Origin: CAWJPW01 sp963844845
GTDB taxonomy: Bacteria > Acidobacteriota > Thermoanaerobaculia > Thermoanaerobaculales > Sulfomarinibacteraceae
NCBI GenBank assembly: GCA_963844845.1
Contig: CAWJPW010000001.1
Coordinates: 248,001 to 312,000, forward strand
Length of the DNA stretch: 64,000 nt
Direction: 5' to 3'
Part shown: piece after piece, positions 8,875-16,538 of the stretch
How positions within the stretch are numbered: position 1 is the first letter of the stretch
How the letters are laid out: each line of letters begins with the position of its first letter
The notes under the pieces: model-generated
Seen by the model: the letters and a program-made list of their open reading frames with translations, nothing else
Told to the model about the DNA's origin: nothing
Databases searched by the model: none
Made by a program: the position numbers and the translations under genes

Positions 8875-9858
8875 TCAGTCGGCGTCACCCGGGGCGTCCG
8901 GCCCGGAGGTTACATTACCGAGGATCTGACCGGTGGGCAGCAGGAGGACCTGGCGGACGGTGTCGCCGACGGTGGCCTTAGCCTCCCAGACCTCCAGGAG
9001 CATGCGTTCCACGCCCGTGCCGGTCTCGTTCGCCTCGGCTGTCGCTGTCTCCTCGCCAGCATCACCCTCCTCGTCACCCCGCGCGGCCTCTCCGGTCTCC
9101 CCCTCACCTTTCTCAGTGAGCGCGGCGACCCGTGCCGCCACCGGCCCGGTGGCCAGCTCCACAGACAGCATGGTGCCGTCCTCCAGAACCGCTACCTCGT
9201 GGGCGCCGTCGGCAGCATGCCAGGAGGCGGCGAACACCGGGTGACCGTCCATCGTCTCCCGGTGAACGTCGGAGAGGCCCGCACCGCCGGCAGCCGTCGT
9301 CATCGTGGCGCGGACCGCCGCGGGAAGATCGGTCAACGGCACCGGCGTCTCGGTGTCGGCACCGGGCTCGAGGACCCGCTCGAGGACCACCCGCCCATAG
9401 GGATCCACGAAGCGCTCGCGCACCCGCCCCGACGCGGTTCGCTCCTCCAACTCATACACTGCCAGACGCAGGTGATCGACGGTGGTGGCTGCGGCGCCGA
9501 GCAGCGCCGCAGCCCGCTCGCGCACCACAGCGGGGGCGTCCGCCGCCGCCACCTCGCGTTCCACCGATACCAGCGTGCCGTCAGCGAGCGCCGAGACCTC
9601 GACGATCCCGGACTCGCCGGGGTACTCGGCAGACCACGTAGCGAGGTCGTCCTCGGTCTCCTGTTCCACAGTACCGGCCGGCACGCCGGTGGGAGCGTAC
9701 CGGCCGAACGTCGCCTGCACCGCCGCCGGTGCCTCGGCGATGGTCGGCCGGTCGGCAGCCTCCGGTCCGGAGTCGGCCGGTCTTTTTCCCGCGCAGGCGG
9801 AGATGCCGCCGCCGAGCAGCGCAACGAGGGTCAGTGCCAGTGGTCCTTTTCGTGCCAT
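8875..9858 (-). CDS. PepSY-like tandem-domain lipoprotein in efflux operon
   Basis: A 327-residue exported lipoprotein (lipobox in LGGGISACAG). Two repeats follow with the same plan: a short helix (APAAVQATFGRY; LPAAVRATMTT), a strand, then text ending VEVSALADGTLVSVEREV or HEVAVLEDGTMLSVELAT. This DGT-L-S-E ending resembles PepSY-like/PF11396-type domains, which are periplasmic and often sit beside two-component systems and metal-responsive efflux genes. A low-complexity acidic linker (about residues 250-290) precedes a C-terminal strand region. The ATG is 9 bases behind GGGAGG. A role in sensing or buffering a pump substrate in the periplasm is inferred from position only. Confidence 0.7.
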   Translation of the reverse strand: MARKGPLALTLVALLGGGISACAGKRPADSGPEAADRPTIAEAPAAVQATFGRYAPTGVPAGTVEQETEDDLATWSAEYPGESGIVEVSALADGTLVSVEREVAAADAPAVVRERAAALLGAAATTVDHLRLAVYELEERTASGRVRERFVDPYGRVVLERVLEPGADTETPVPLTDLPAAVRATMTTAAGGAGLSDVHRETMDGHPVFAASWHAADGAHEVAVLEDGTMLSVELATGPVAARVAALTEKGEGETGEAARGDEEGDAGEETATAEANETGTGVERMLLEVWEAKATVGDTVRQVLLLPTGQILGNVTSGPDAPGDAD

Positions 9859-9970
9859 GGTTGCGTACCTCCCAGCCGCAACCCTGCCACGCGCGCATGA
9901 ACCCGACCTGTCCAGAAGATGACAGTTCGTTCATGGCGGGCGGGCGTGGCGGCGCGCCGCAGCCGCCGCG

Positions 9971-11389
9971 TCACGCGGACGTGGGCATTGCAGGCAGCGT
10001 CACACGGACCAGGCTCCCGCCTTCTGCGGGCTGCTCCAGGGTCGTCTCCCCACCGTGCGCCACGGCCGCCGCGCGGACGATGGCGAGGCCGAGCCCGCTA
10101 CCCTTCGACCCGGGTCCCCGCACAAGGCGCTCGAAAGCACGCTCGGCGACGCCGGGCGGGAACCCTGGGCCGTCGTCCCCGACCTCGAGGACCGCCGCAC
10201 CCTCATCCTCGCGCACCGTCACACTGACGGTCGATCCTCCGGGAAGGTGGCTGATGGCATTGTCCAAGAGGTTGACCACGATCCGGTTGAGCAGGGTCTC
10301 GTCCGCCGACAGCGCCACCACAGGTCCCGGCGTGATCACGAGGCGGACGCCGCGCTCGGCGGCGGCCGGCTCGTAGAGCTCAGCGAGCTCGTCCACCAGC
10401 GCCGTGAGGTTCACCCGGGTGCGCGTGAGGCGGAAGGCGCCGGCCTCGGCCTCGGCGGCATCGAGAGTGGCCGCCACCAGACGCGAGAGCCCGTCCACGT
10501 CGGCGATCGCTGCGGACACCGCAGCTCGAGAACGCTCGGACTCCGCATGGCGGACGGCTTCCTCGAGGGTGCCGCGGATCACGGTGAGCGGCGTGCGCAG
10601 GTCGTGGGCCACCGCGTCGGCCACCAGGCGCAGCTGCCGGACCCCTGCCGCAGCACGGTCGAGAAGGGCGTTGAAGGTCGTCGCCAGCCGGTCGATCTCG
10701 TCGCCGCGGCGGCTCACGGGGAGCCTGCGCTCGAGCGCATCCACCGAAATCGAGCCGGCGACCTCAGTGAGGCGGTCGACCCGCCCGAGCGCGCCGCGCA
10801 CGGCGAGCCACGCCACCGGGATGGCGATGACCAGCATGAGCATCCACCCCGCCATGGCCACGACGCGGACCTCCTCGAGGAGCTCGGCGTCGGCGTAGGG
10901 TGTGGCCCCGCCCACCACGCGGCGGCCGTCCGGCAGCGTCGTCTCCACCACCCGCACCGGGTACTCCAGGCCCGGAACCCGCACCCAAGCCCGGGAGCGC
11001 GACGACCGCGGCAACGCCGCCAGCACTGTCCCCAGCGCGTCGCCGGCACCTCGCACAGCTGAGGCGACGACGCGGCGGTCGCGGCCCACCACCGCGAGGA
11101 AGAAGAGGCCGTCCGGCTCGGCCCGCCTGCGATCCGGCCCGAGACCCTCGTGCAGCTCCAGCTCGCGCACCTCGGTACCCAGCTCCGCCGGGGTGAGGTT
11201 TCCTCCGGCATGCCGCAGGCCCTCGGTCAGGCTCGTCACCTCGGCCGCCATCCAGGCGTCGCCACGGGAGCGGATGCCCGCTGAGAGCATCCAGTAGCCG
11301 GAGGCCATCACCGCCGCCGAGCCCACCGCCAGCACGATGATGCCCGGCAGCGCCAGCCGCCAGGCGGCGGACCTAGGTCTCCACCACAT
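9971..11389 (-). CDS. membrane sensor histidine kinase
   Basis: An HK of about 472 residues controlling the adjoining efflux operon (by context). TM1 is at about residues 10-33, then a periplasmic sensor of about 140 residues, TM2 near VVAMAGWMLMLVIAIP, and a HAMP linker. The HisKA box is VADAVAHDLRTPLTVIRG (phospho-acceptor His), and the HATPase has N, G1 and G2 boxes (LLDNAISH, GDDGPGFP, GSGLGLAIV). I start it at ATG 11389, which overlaps the regulator's stop by 17 bp; the frame remains open 13 codons further upstream inside the regulator. The partner is the OmpR-type regulator immediately before it, a CusS/CusR-like arrangement. Confidence 0.92.
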   Translation of the reverse strand: MWWRPRSAAWRLALPGIIVLAVGSAAVMASGYWMLSAGIRSRGDAWMAAEVTSLTEGLRHAGGNLTPAELGTEVRELELHEGLGPDRRRAEPDGLFFLAVVGRDRRVVASAVRGAGDALGTVLAALPRSSRSRAWVRVPGLEYPVRVVETTLPDGRRVVGGATPYADAELLEEVRVVAMAGWMLMLVIAIPVAWLAVRGALGRVDRLTEVAGSISVDALERRLPVSRRGDEIDRLATTFNALLDRAAAGVRQLRLVADAVAHDLRTPLTVIRGTLEEAVRHAESERSRAAVSAAIADVDGLSRLVAATLDAAEAEAGAFRLTRTRVNLTALVDELAELYEPAAAERGVRLVITPGPVVALSADETLLNRIVVNLLDNAISHLPGGSTVSVTVREDEGAAVLEVGDDGPGFPPGVAERAFERLVRGPGSKGSGLGLAIVRAAAVAHGGETTLEQPAEGGSLVRVTLPAMPTSA

Positions 11390-12047
11390 AGCCCATTCCG
11401 CGCACGGTTCGAATGAGGGGCCGCTCACCGGGGCGGTCCACCTTGCCGCGCAGGCGGTGGACGTAGACGTCCACCACGTTGGTCTGGGGATCGAACCGGG
11501 TTCCCCACACGCGGTCCAGCACCATAGTGCGGGTCACCACCCGGCCGGCGTTGCGCACCAGGTACTCGAGGAGGGCGAACTCCCGCGCCGAGAGGTCGAG
11601 CCTACGGTTCCCGCGCCGCGCCTCGCGGCGCAGGAGATCCACCTCGAGATCGGCCGCGGTGAGCCGAACCGCCTCGGTGGTGTGCGGCCCGCTCCGCCGC
11701 AGCAACGCTTCGAGCCGGGCGAGCAGCTCGGCGAACGCGAAGGGCTTGACGAGGTAGTCGTCACCGCCGCGCCGCAGGCCCTCCACGCGGTCGTCCACCG
11801 AGCGCCGGGCCGAGAGGATCAGGACCGGCGCGGTGAGCCCCCGCGCCCGGCCGCGCTCGATGAGCTCGAGCCCGTCCATCCCCGGCAGCATGAGATCCAC
11901 CACGAGGAGGTTGTGGCCACCCTCCTCCACCGCCGCGAGACCAGCCTCACCGGTCTCGGCATGGTCCACCTCGAACCCGGCTTCGGTCAGGCCCCGGACC
12001 AGGAAGTCGGCGATCCGGGGGTCGTCCTCCACCAGCAGGAGCCTCAT
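11373..12047 (-). CDS. OmpR/PhoB-family response regulator
   Basis: A 224-residue DNA-binding response regulator. The receiver domain has the acidic pair EDD (residues 7-9), phospho-acceptor Asp51 in LLVVDLMLPGMDG, and the conserved Lys in DDYLVKPFAF. A winged-helix effector domain occupies roughly 125-224 (LDLSAREFALLEYLVRNAGRVV, VDVYVHRLRGKVD, IRTVRGMGYVVE). It heads the six-gene efflux operon, so it likely activates its own operon on a periplasmic signal relayed by the kinase. The ATG at 12047 follows a weak ribosome site. The terminator-like palindrome at 12118-12143 separates it from the upstream M13 peptidase gene. Confidence 0.95.
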   Translation of the reverse strand: MRLLLVEDDPRIADFLVRGLTEAGFEVDHAETGEAGLAAVEEGGHNLLVVDLMLPGMDGLELIERGRARGLTAPVLILSARRSVDDRVEGLRRGGDDYLVKPFAFAELLARLEALLRRSGPHTTEAVRLTAADLEVDLLRREARRGNRRLDLSAREFALLEYLVRNAGRVVTRTMVLDRVWGTRFDPQTNVVDVYVHRLRGKVDRPGERPLIRTVRGMGYVVET

Positions 12048-12117
12048 GGCCCGAGCCCCCCGGAACGTGGCGACACCATCATCCGGGGGATGGTAGCACC
12101 GCGACCGGGACGCAACA

Positions 12118-12143
12118 CGGCGGGCCGGTCGACCGGCCCGCCG
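12118..12143 (-). terminator. perfect 26-nt palindrome after the M13 peptidase gene
   Basis: CGGCGGGCCGGTC (12118-12130) is followed directly by its exact complement. It lies 63 bp downstream of the M13 peptidase stop (minus strand) and 70 bp before the response-regulator start, where a terminator is expected. A short T-rich tail (TGTTG) follows on the minus strand. Confidence 0.55.
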
Positions 12144-12189
12144 TTGTCACGACGCCGCAGCCGGTCCGGAGGCGACCGACGCCAGGTTC

Positions 12190-12203
12190 TTCACTCTTCA
12201 CTC
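12190..12203 (-). repeat. heptamer array, two GAGTGAA units
   Basis: Two tandem units (TTCACTC on the plus strand, GAGTGAA in the sense of the adjacent gene) start 3 bp after the M13 peptidase stop codon. The orientation relative to the terminating gene is the same as for the arrays after the RND, CDF and histidine-phosphatase genes. No inverted partner array is found within 300 bp. Confidence 0.6.
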
Positions 12204-12205
12204 CC

Positions 12206-14332
12206 CTACCACACGCTGCAGGCATCCTCACGGTGCATGGGCGTGCCGGGGGCGCAGGAGAACGCCTGAGCGAACGCCGGCAGGTTGGAGAGCGGCCCGT
12301 TGACCCGGAAGCGGGATGCCGAGTGCGGGTCGACGGTGGCCAGCATCTTCTTGATCTCGGGGGTCGACTTGGTGCACCAGGTCTGGGCGAAGGCGACGAA
12401 GAAAAGCTGGTCGGGCGTGAGCCCGTCGAGGCCGGTGGCCGCCTCCGGGTGGGCGGTGAGCCACTTCTCGAAGGCCATGTGAGCGAGCTTGATCCCACCG
12501 AAGTCGGCGATGTTCTCGCCCAGCGTGAGCGCCCCCTTGAGGTGGACGCCGGGCTCCACCTCGTAGCTGTCGTAGAGATTCACCAGACACTTGGTGCGCT
12601 CGGTGAAGCGCTGCACCACGTCAGGGTTCCACCACTGCACCAGCTGGCCCTTGTCGTTGAACTTGCGGCCCTGGTCGTCGAAGCCGTGGGTGAGCTCGTG
12701 GCCCATCACCATGCCGATGCCACCGAAGTTCATGGCCATGGGGTAGTCCTTGCTGAAGAACGGCGCCTGCAGGATGCCCGCCGGGAAGACCATCTCGTTG
12801 GCCAGCGGGTTGTAGTACGCGTTGACCATGGCAGGGGTCATGTGCCACTCGCTCCTGTCAACCGGACCGCCCACCTTGGCCAGCTGGCGGTGCACTTCGA
12901 ACTCCCGCACGGCGATGGCATTGCCGTAGTAGTCGCCGGGCTCCAGCGTCAGCGCCGAGTAGTCGCGCCAGTGGTCGGGATAGCCAACCTTGTTGGTCAC
13001 GGCGTGGAGCTTCTCGAGAGCACGCTCGCGGGTCTCGGCATCCATCCAGCCGAGGCTGTCGAGATCGGCTGCGAAGGCGCCCTCGACATCGTTGATGAGC
13101 TCGCGCGCGGTGGCCTTGCTTTCGCCTGGAAAGCGCTTCTCGACGAAGTAGCGCCCGACGATCTCGCCGAGCCCGCGGTCGGTGCCGTCGACGCAGCGCT
13201 TCCAGCGCGGCTGCTGCTCCTTCTGCCCGGACAGACGCCGACCGAAGAAGGCGAAGTGCTCGTTTACGAAGGCCTTGGGCAGCAGGTTGGCGGATGAGTC
13301 CACGAGGTGCCAGCGCAGGTAGTCGCGCAGGGTGGCCGCGTCGGTCTCACCGAGCAGGGTGTCGAGGCCCTGGAAAAACTCGGGTACGGTGACGCTGATG
13401 TCCTTGACGTTCGGCGCGCCCATCGTGTCCAGGAAGGCGTTCCACGGGACGTCTGGAGCCAGCTTCTTGAGCCCGGTCAGATCCACCCGGTGGTAGATCT
13501 TCTCCATGTCGCGCATCTCGGTGCGCGTACGGGACATCTTCGCGAGGCGCGTCTCCAACGAGACCACCCGTGCGGCTGCGTCCGCCGCCGCTTTCGAGTC
13601 CTCGCCCAGCAACTCGAGCATTTTGGCCACGTGCGCCTGGTAGTCGGCGAGGAGCTTGCGGCTCTCGGCATCGTCCTTGACGTAGTAGTCGCGGTCCGGA
13701 AGGCCCAGACCACCCTGGCTGAAGAAGGCGATCATCAGGTCAGGGTCCTTGAAGTCGGGCTCCGTCTCGATGTCGAAGAAGGGTGAGGCGCCGTGCGCTT
13801 GGAGCTCAGCCGCGACCCGCATGGCGCTGGGCACACCGCTCACCTGGTCGATCTCCTCCAGCATAGGCGCGAGGGGAGCCGCTCCGGCCGTCTCGATGGC
13901 GTCCTCGTCCATGCATGAGCCGTAGAACGTGCCCATTCGGGTCCAATCCGCGTCCTTGGCAGCGGGCTCGGCCGCCGCCTGCTCGAGGATGGAGCGCACG
14001 ACCTCCTGGTTTTCCTCGTGGATCACCGAGAAGCTCCGAGCCCAGCGCGACTGGTCGGCCGGAAGCTTGGTGGCGGCGAGCCAGCTGCCGCACGCGTACT
14101 GGTAGAAGTCGTTGCAGGGATCGACGCTGGAGTCCATGACGGCCGCCACCGACTCGGCGGCCGAGGCCGGGGCGGGCGTCGTCGATGGAGCTTCGGTCGC
14201 AGGCGTCGCTGCGGCGGACGGGGTGCTCGCCGGGGCGGGGGCGGCGGTCGCCACCGGTTGGGTGGCTGTGGTGGCACAGCCGAAGACTCCGGTGAGCAGG
14301 GAAAGAGCAAGCAGATGACGGGCTCGGACCAT
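12206..14332 (-). CDS. M13-family (neprilysin/PepO-like) zinc metallopeptidase, lipoprotein
   Basis: A 708-residue exported oligopeptidase. The signal peptide ends in a lipobox (TGVFGCATT), followed by an Ala/Pro/Thr-rich linker to about residue 65. The M13 N-terminal domain begins at VDPCNDFYQYACGSW. The peptidase domain has the zinc site HELTH (near residue 543), the third ligand in ENIADFGGIKLAH (near 602), and the closing CxxW-like ACSVW typical of neprilysin-family C-termini. The substrate-binding NAYYNP motif is present before the zinc site. It likely degrades short peptides in the periplasm. The ATG at 14332 follows GAGGAG. Confidence 0.95.
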   Translation of the reverse strand: MVRARHLLALSLLTGVFGCATTATQPVATAAPAPASTPSAAATPATEAPSTTPAPASAAESVAAVMDSSVDPCNDFYQYACGSWLAATKLPADQSRWARSFSVIHEENQEVVRSILEQAAAEPAAKDADWTRMGTFYGSCMDEDAIETAGAAPLAPMLEEIDQVSGVPSAMRVAAELQAHGASPFFDIETEPDFKDPDLMIAFFSQGGLGLPDRDYYVKDDAESRKLLADYQAHVAKMLELLGEDSKAAADAAARVVSLETRLAKMSRTRTEMRDMEKIYHRVDLTGLKKLAPDVPWNAFLDTMGAPNVKDISVTVPEFFQGLDTLLGETDAATLRDYLRWHLVDSSANLLPKAFVNEHFAFFGRRLSGQKEQQPRWKRCVDGTDRGLGEIVGRYFVEKRFPGESKATARELINDVEGAFAADLDSLGWMDAETRERALEKLHAVTNKVGYPDHWRDYSALTLEPGDYYGNAIAVREFEVHRQLAKVGGPVDRSEWHMTPAMVNAYYNPLANEMVFPAGILQAPFFSKDYPMAMNFGGIGMVMGHELTHGFDDQGRKFNDKGQLVQWWNPDVVQRFTERTKCLVNLYDSYEVEPGVHLKGALTLGENIADFGGIKLAHMAFEKWLTAHPEAATGLDGLTPDQLFFVAFAQTWCTKSTPEIKKMLATVDPHSASRFRVNGPLSNLPAFAQAFSCAPGTPMHREDACSVW

Positions 14333-14926
14333 GTTCTTCTCCTCGTAAGTGGTGTTACGGGCCGCCGCGAGGGCAGGCGTACTCCTACCCTTCTACGACC
14401 AGCGGCGCAATGAGTTTATGCCCAACAACGGAGACTCGCACCTCTCGTCTCGTTCCGCGATCGCGACGGTCGGGCTCCCTGACACCAGCCGTGTCGCCCA
14501 CAGACTGCTCCAGGCGCTTACCGACACCGTGCTCACCTGTCTCGTTCTACCAGCCGCCGAGACACGCCGGCCGCTTCGCGGCCTTCGGCCACTCGGTCGG
14601 CGCCGCTGCACACGCAAGCGTGTGCGCGGCACCTCCCTCGCGTCCGGCCGTGGCTGCGCCACAGCGGCGTGTTCCGGCGGCCCGCAACGGCCGAGGACAT
14701 GCTCCGGGAGGATAGCGAGAACCGGCTCTCTCTCAAATGTACTGGTCGCGCCGGCGCCGGCCCTCTGGCCGCGCTTTGCTCCCTCATCTTCGTCGGGACG
14801 ATCACGAGATCAGTCCCTCCTCGATTCGGTCGCAAATCGCACCCAGAGCACCGACGGCGGCGCGACTCGTCGGCTCGGCAAAGGCCATGGAAGCGTCTGC
14901 CGCCTGACGGCGGCCGGAACGCAGCA

Positions 14927-15456
14927 GAGCTGCGTCCCGCCGGGGGACGGCTCGAGCGCCTTCTGCTGCGGCCCGCGATGCGGCGCCCCCCGCGGCGGCT
15001 GCGCCACCACGGGGAACGCCACCTCGCAGCCCTCGCGACGAAGACGACGCCGTCCCCCTCGTCAACGCCGTGTCCCACCCACCCAGTGCCGTCGCCTGCG
15101 GCGACGCCAACCACCACCCGTCACCCCGAGCGGCGCCGTCTTCATCAGGCGGGGACAGGGTCGAGGTCCCGAGGGCGCACGCCGGCCGCCCCGGAGCACA
15201 GGTCCTCCGGCGGGCGTGCCGTCCTTGACGTCTTCCCTGGAGCGCTCTCCCTTGCGGTGCGTTGGCGGGAAACGTCAAGGGGGGCTCCCACGGCCCTTGG
15301 CATGCGGAGCAGTCGCCCCAAACAACCAGGCAGGCGACTCGGCGCTGAGGGCCCGGGGGCGGCCGTGAGGTCGCGCGCCAGCGCTCGTCGTCGCCGCCCC
15401 CGGGACCGCGCCGACGGGCGGCGGGCCAGCCGCCGCCCGGGAGCCGGTGCCCGCAG
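14927..15456 (+). repeat. GC-rich multi-hairpin element, copy A (full length)
   Basis: This is the longest of three copies. Parts in order: a long-range pair GGGGGACGGC (14942-14951)/GCCGTCCCCC (15049-15058), also in copy B; a variable stem CCTTGACGT (15223-15231)/ACGTCAAGG (15272-15280), matched in copy C by a different sequence that still pairs; hairpin I, CCCGGGGGCGGC (15352-15363)/GCCGCCCCCGGG (15393-15404); hairpin II, CGGGCGGCGG (15415-15424)/CCGCCGCCCG (15430-15439), loop GCCAG. Conserved single-stranded text such as GGCTCCCACGGCCCTT and GGCGACTCGGCG links the parts. No ORF or transposase is inside. Confidence 0.75.
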
Positions 15457-15497
15457 CACCCACAACCACCCCCACCTCCCGATCCTCCCGACTCCCC

Positions 15498-15525
15498 TTT
15501 ACTCGCGGCCGATCGCTCTTTACCC
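15498..15525 (+). repeat. degenerate heptamer array beside element copy A
   Basis: TTTACTC (15498-15504) and TTTACCC (15519-15525) are separated by exactly 14 bp, so they stay in 7-bp phase with two decayed units between them. The array lies just after copy A, as the array at 41025 lies just after copy B. Confidence 0.45.
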
Positions 15526-15571
15526 TCGGAGCGACGAAATCGCTGACGTTCCGCTGCGGTTTGGAGGGGCA

Positions 15572-15622
15572 ATGACTGACACGATGACAGGTCCGTCGTC
15601 GACGCATGAGAGTCTCGCGTGA
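15572..15622 (+). CDS. possible 16-codon leader peptide coupled to the rhomboid gene
   Basis: An ATG at 15572, 4-5 bases behind GGAGGGG, opens a 16-residue frame (MTDTMTGPSSTHESLA) whose TGA overlaps the rhomboid GTG start (GTGA). The rhomboid GTG has no ribosome site of its own, so translation of this leader could deliver ribosomes to it. The peptide matches nothing I know. The alternative is that the leader is simply the original 5' end of a longer frame; the arrangement is visible, its function inferred. Confidence 0.4.
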   Translation: MTDTMTGPSSTHESLA

Positions 15623-16440
15623 GGACCGTGACCCCCTGGCACGAGCGCCGCCTGGTGGCGGTTCCCGTGATCATCGCCCTCAACGTACTGGTCTTCCTCG
15701 GCTGGCAGGTGGCGCGGGTCACACCCTCGTGGCAGCCCTTCTTCGTAAACAACTTCCTGGTCAGCCCCCTGCACCTCGAGCATGGCCTCTATTGGACTCT
15801 GCTGACATCGGAGTTCTCCCACAACGCACTCTGGCACATCGCGATCAACATGATCGTGCTCTATAGCTTCGGCGCCGTTCTCGAGCGCCTCTGGGGCGTG
15901 CGCCTCTTCACTGCGTTCTACCTCGCCGCGGCTGTACTGGCCTCCGCCAGCCACTGCCTTACCACGGTCCTGGTGCTTGGCCGCCAGAACATCTCGGCGC
16001 TGGGCGCCTCGGGCGCCATCGCGGGCCTCCTCATGGCCTTCGCACTGATCTTCCCCCACGAGCGGATCCTCATCCTCGGCATCATCCCCATTCCCGCGCT
16101 GGTCGGGGCCCTCGCCTTCGTCGGGCTCGACGTCTGGGGTCTCATCGCTCAGGAGCGCGGCGGCGGCCTGCCCATCGGCCACGGCGCCCACCTCGGCGGT
16201 GCGGCCTTCGGCGCGGCGGTCTACTACCTCTACTTCAAGCCCCGCCTCCACCGAGCCCGAGCCCTGGGGGGCACGCATCCCCCCACGCTGACTCTCGAGC
16301 CGGACGAGGCGGTCGAGCTCGAGCGCCTTCGAACCAAGCTCGAGGAGCAGGGTCCCGAGAGCCTCGAAGAGGACGAGCGTGCATTCCTCGAGCGCCTGCG
16401 GCAGCGCCTCCGCGACGAGCAGCATCGGCGACAGGACTGA
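15619..16440 (+). CDS. rhomboid-family intramembrane serine protease
   Basis: A 273-residue integral membrane protease that cleaves transmembrane segments of other proteins. Six TM helices are predicted between residues 12 and 200. The catalytic dyad is visible: Ser in SALGASGAIAGLL (near residue 130) and His in GHGAHLGGAAFGA (near 190). The L1-region HNALWHIAINM and the ERLWG helix are family-typical. A charged cytoplasmic tail of about 70 residues (EPDEAVELERLRTKLEEQ onward) is coiled-coil-like. The start is GTG at 15619, overlapping a possible leader peptide. The gene stands alone between repeat-rich DNA and the dehydrogenase gene. Confidence 0.94.
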   Translation: MRTVTPWHERRLVAVPVIIALNVLVFLGWQVARVTPSWQPFFVNNFLVSPLHLEHGLYWTLLTSEFSHNALWHIAINMIVLYSFGAVLERLWGVRLFTAFYLAAAVLASASHCLTTVLVLGRQNISALGASGAIAGLLMAFALIFPHERILILGIIPIPALVGALAFVGLDVWGLIAQERGGGLPIGHGAHLGGAAFGAAVYYLYFKPRLHRARALGGTHPPTLTLEPDEAVELERLRTKLEEQGPESLEEDERAFLERLRQRLRDEQHRRQD

Positions 16441-16538
16441 CCGCATCACAACGCCGACGGCCGGCGCAGGCAGTGCTCGACTCTTTCGCCAGAAACAGGA
16501 ATGCGTCGCACTCTTTTTGCAGTTGCTCAAACGTGAGA

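Larger units (their letters stand above)
14333..15571. other. 1.24-kb ORF-free intergenic region with repeats
   Basis: No frame here has protein character: translations are Arg/Pro/Ala-rich without motifs. It holds a strong hairpin at 14602-14630 (GCCGCTGCACACGC, then its near-perfect complement around AA), repeat copy A (14927-15456) and two phased heptamers (15498-15525). The segment 14333-14926 otherwise shows nothing I recognise. Confidence 0.7.

Noticed and set aside
14927..15456. Integron attC-like site for the variable-stem element
   Set aside because: Paired arms with variable sequence resemble attC, but the conserved GTTRRRY/RYYYAAC ends and any integrase are missing.
14349..15622. 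Several open frames in the region before the rhomboid gene
   Set aside because: Arg/Pro-rich, no motif, and overlapping the repeat element; treated as non-coding.
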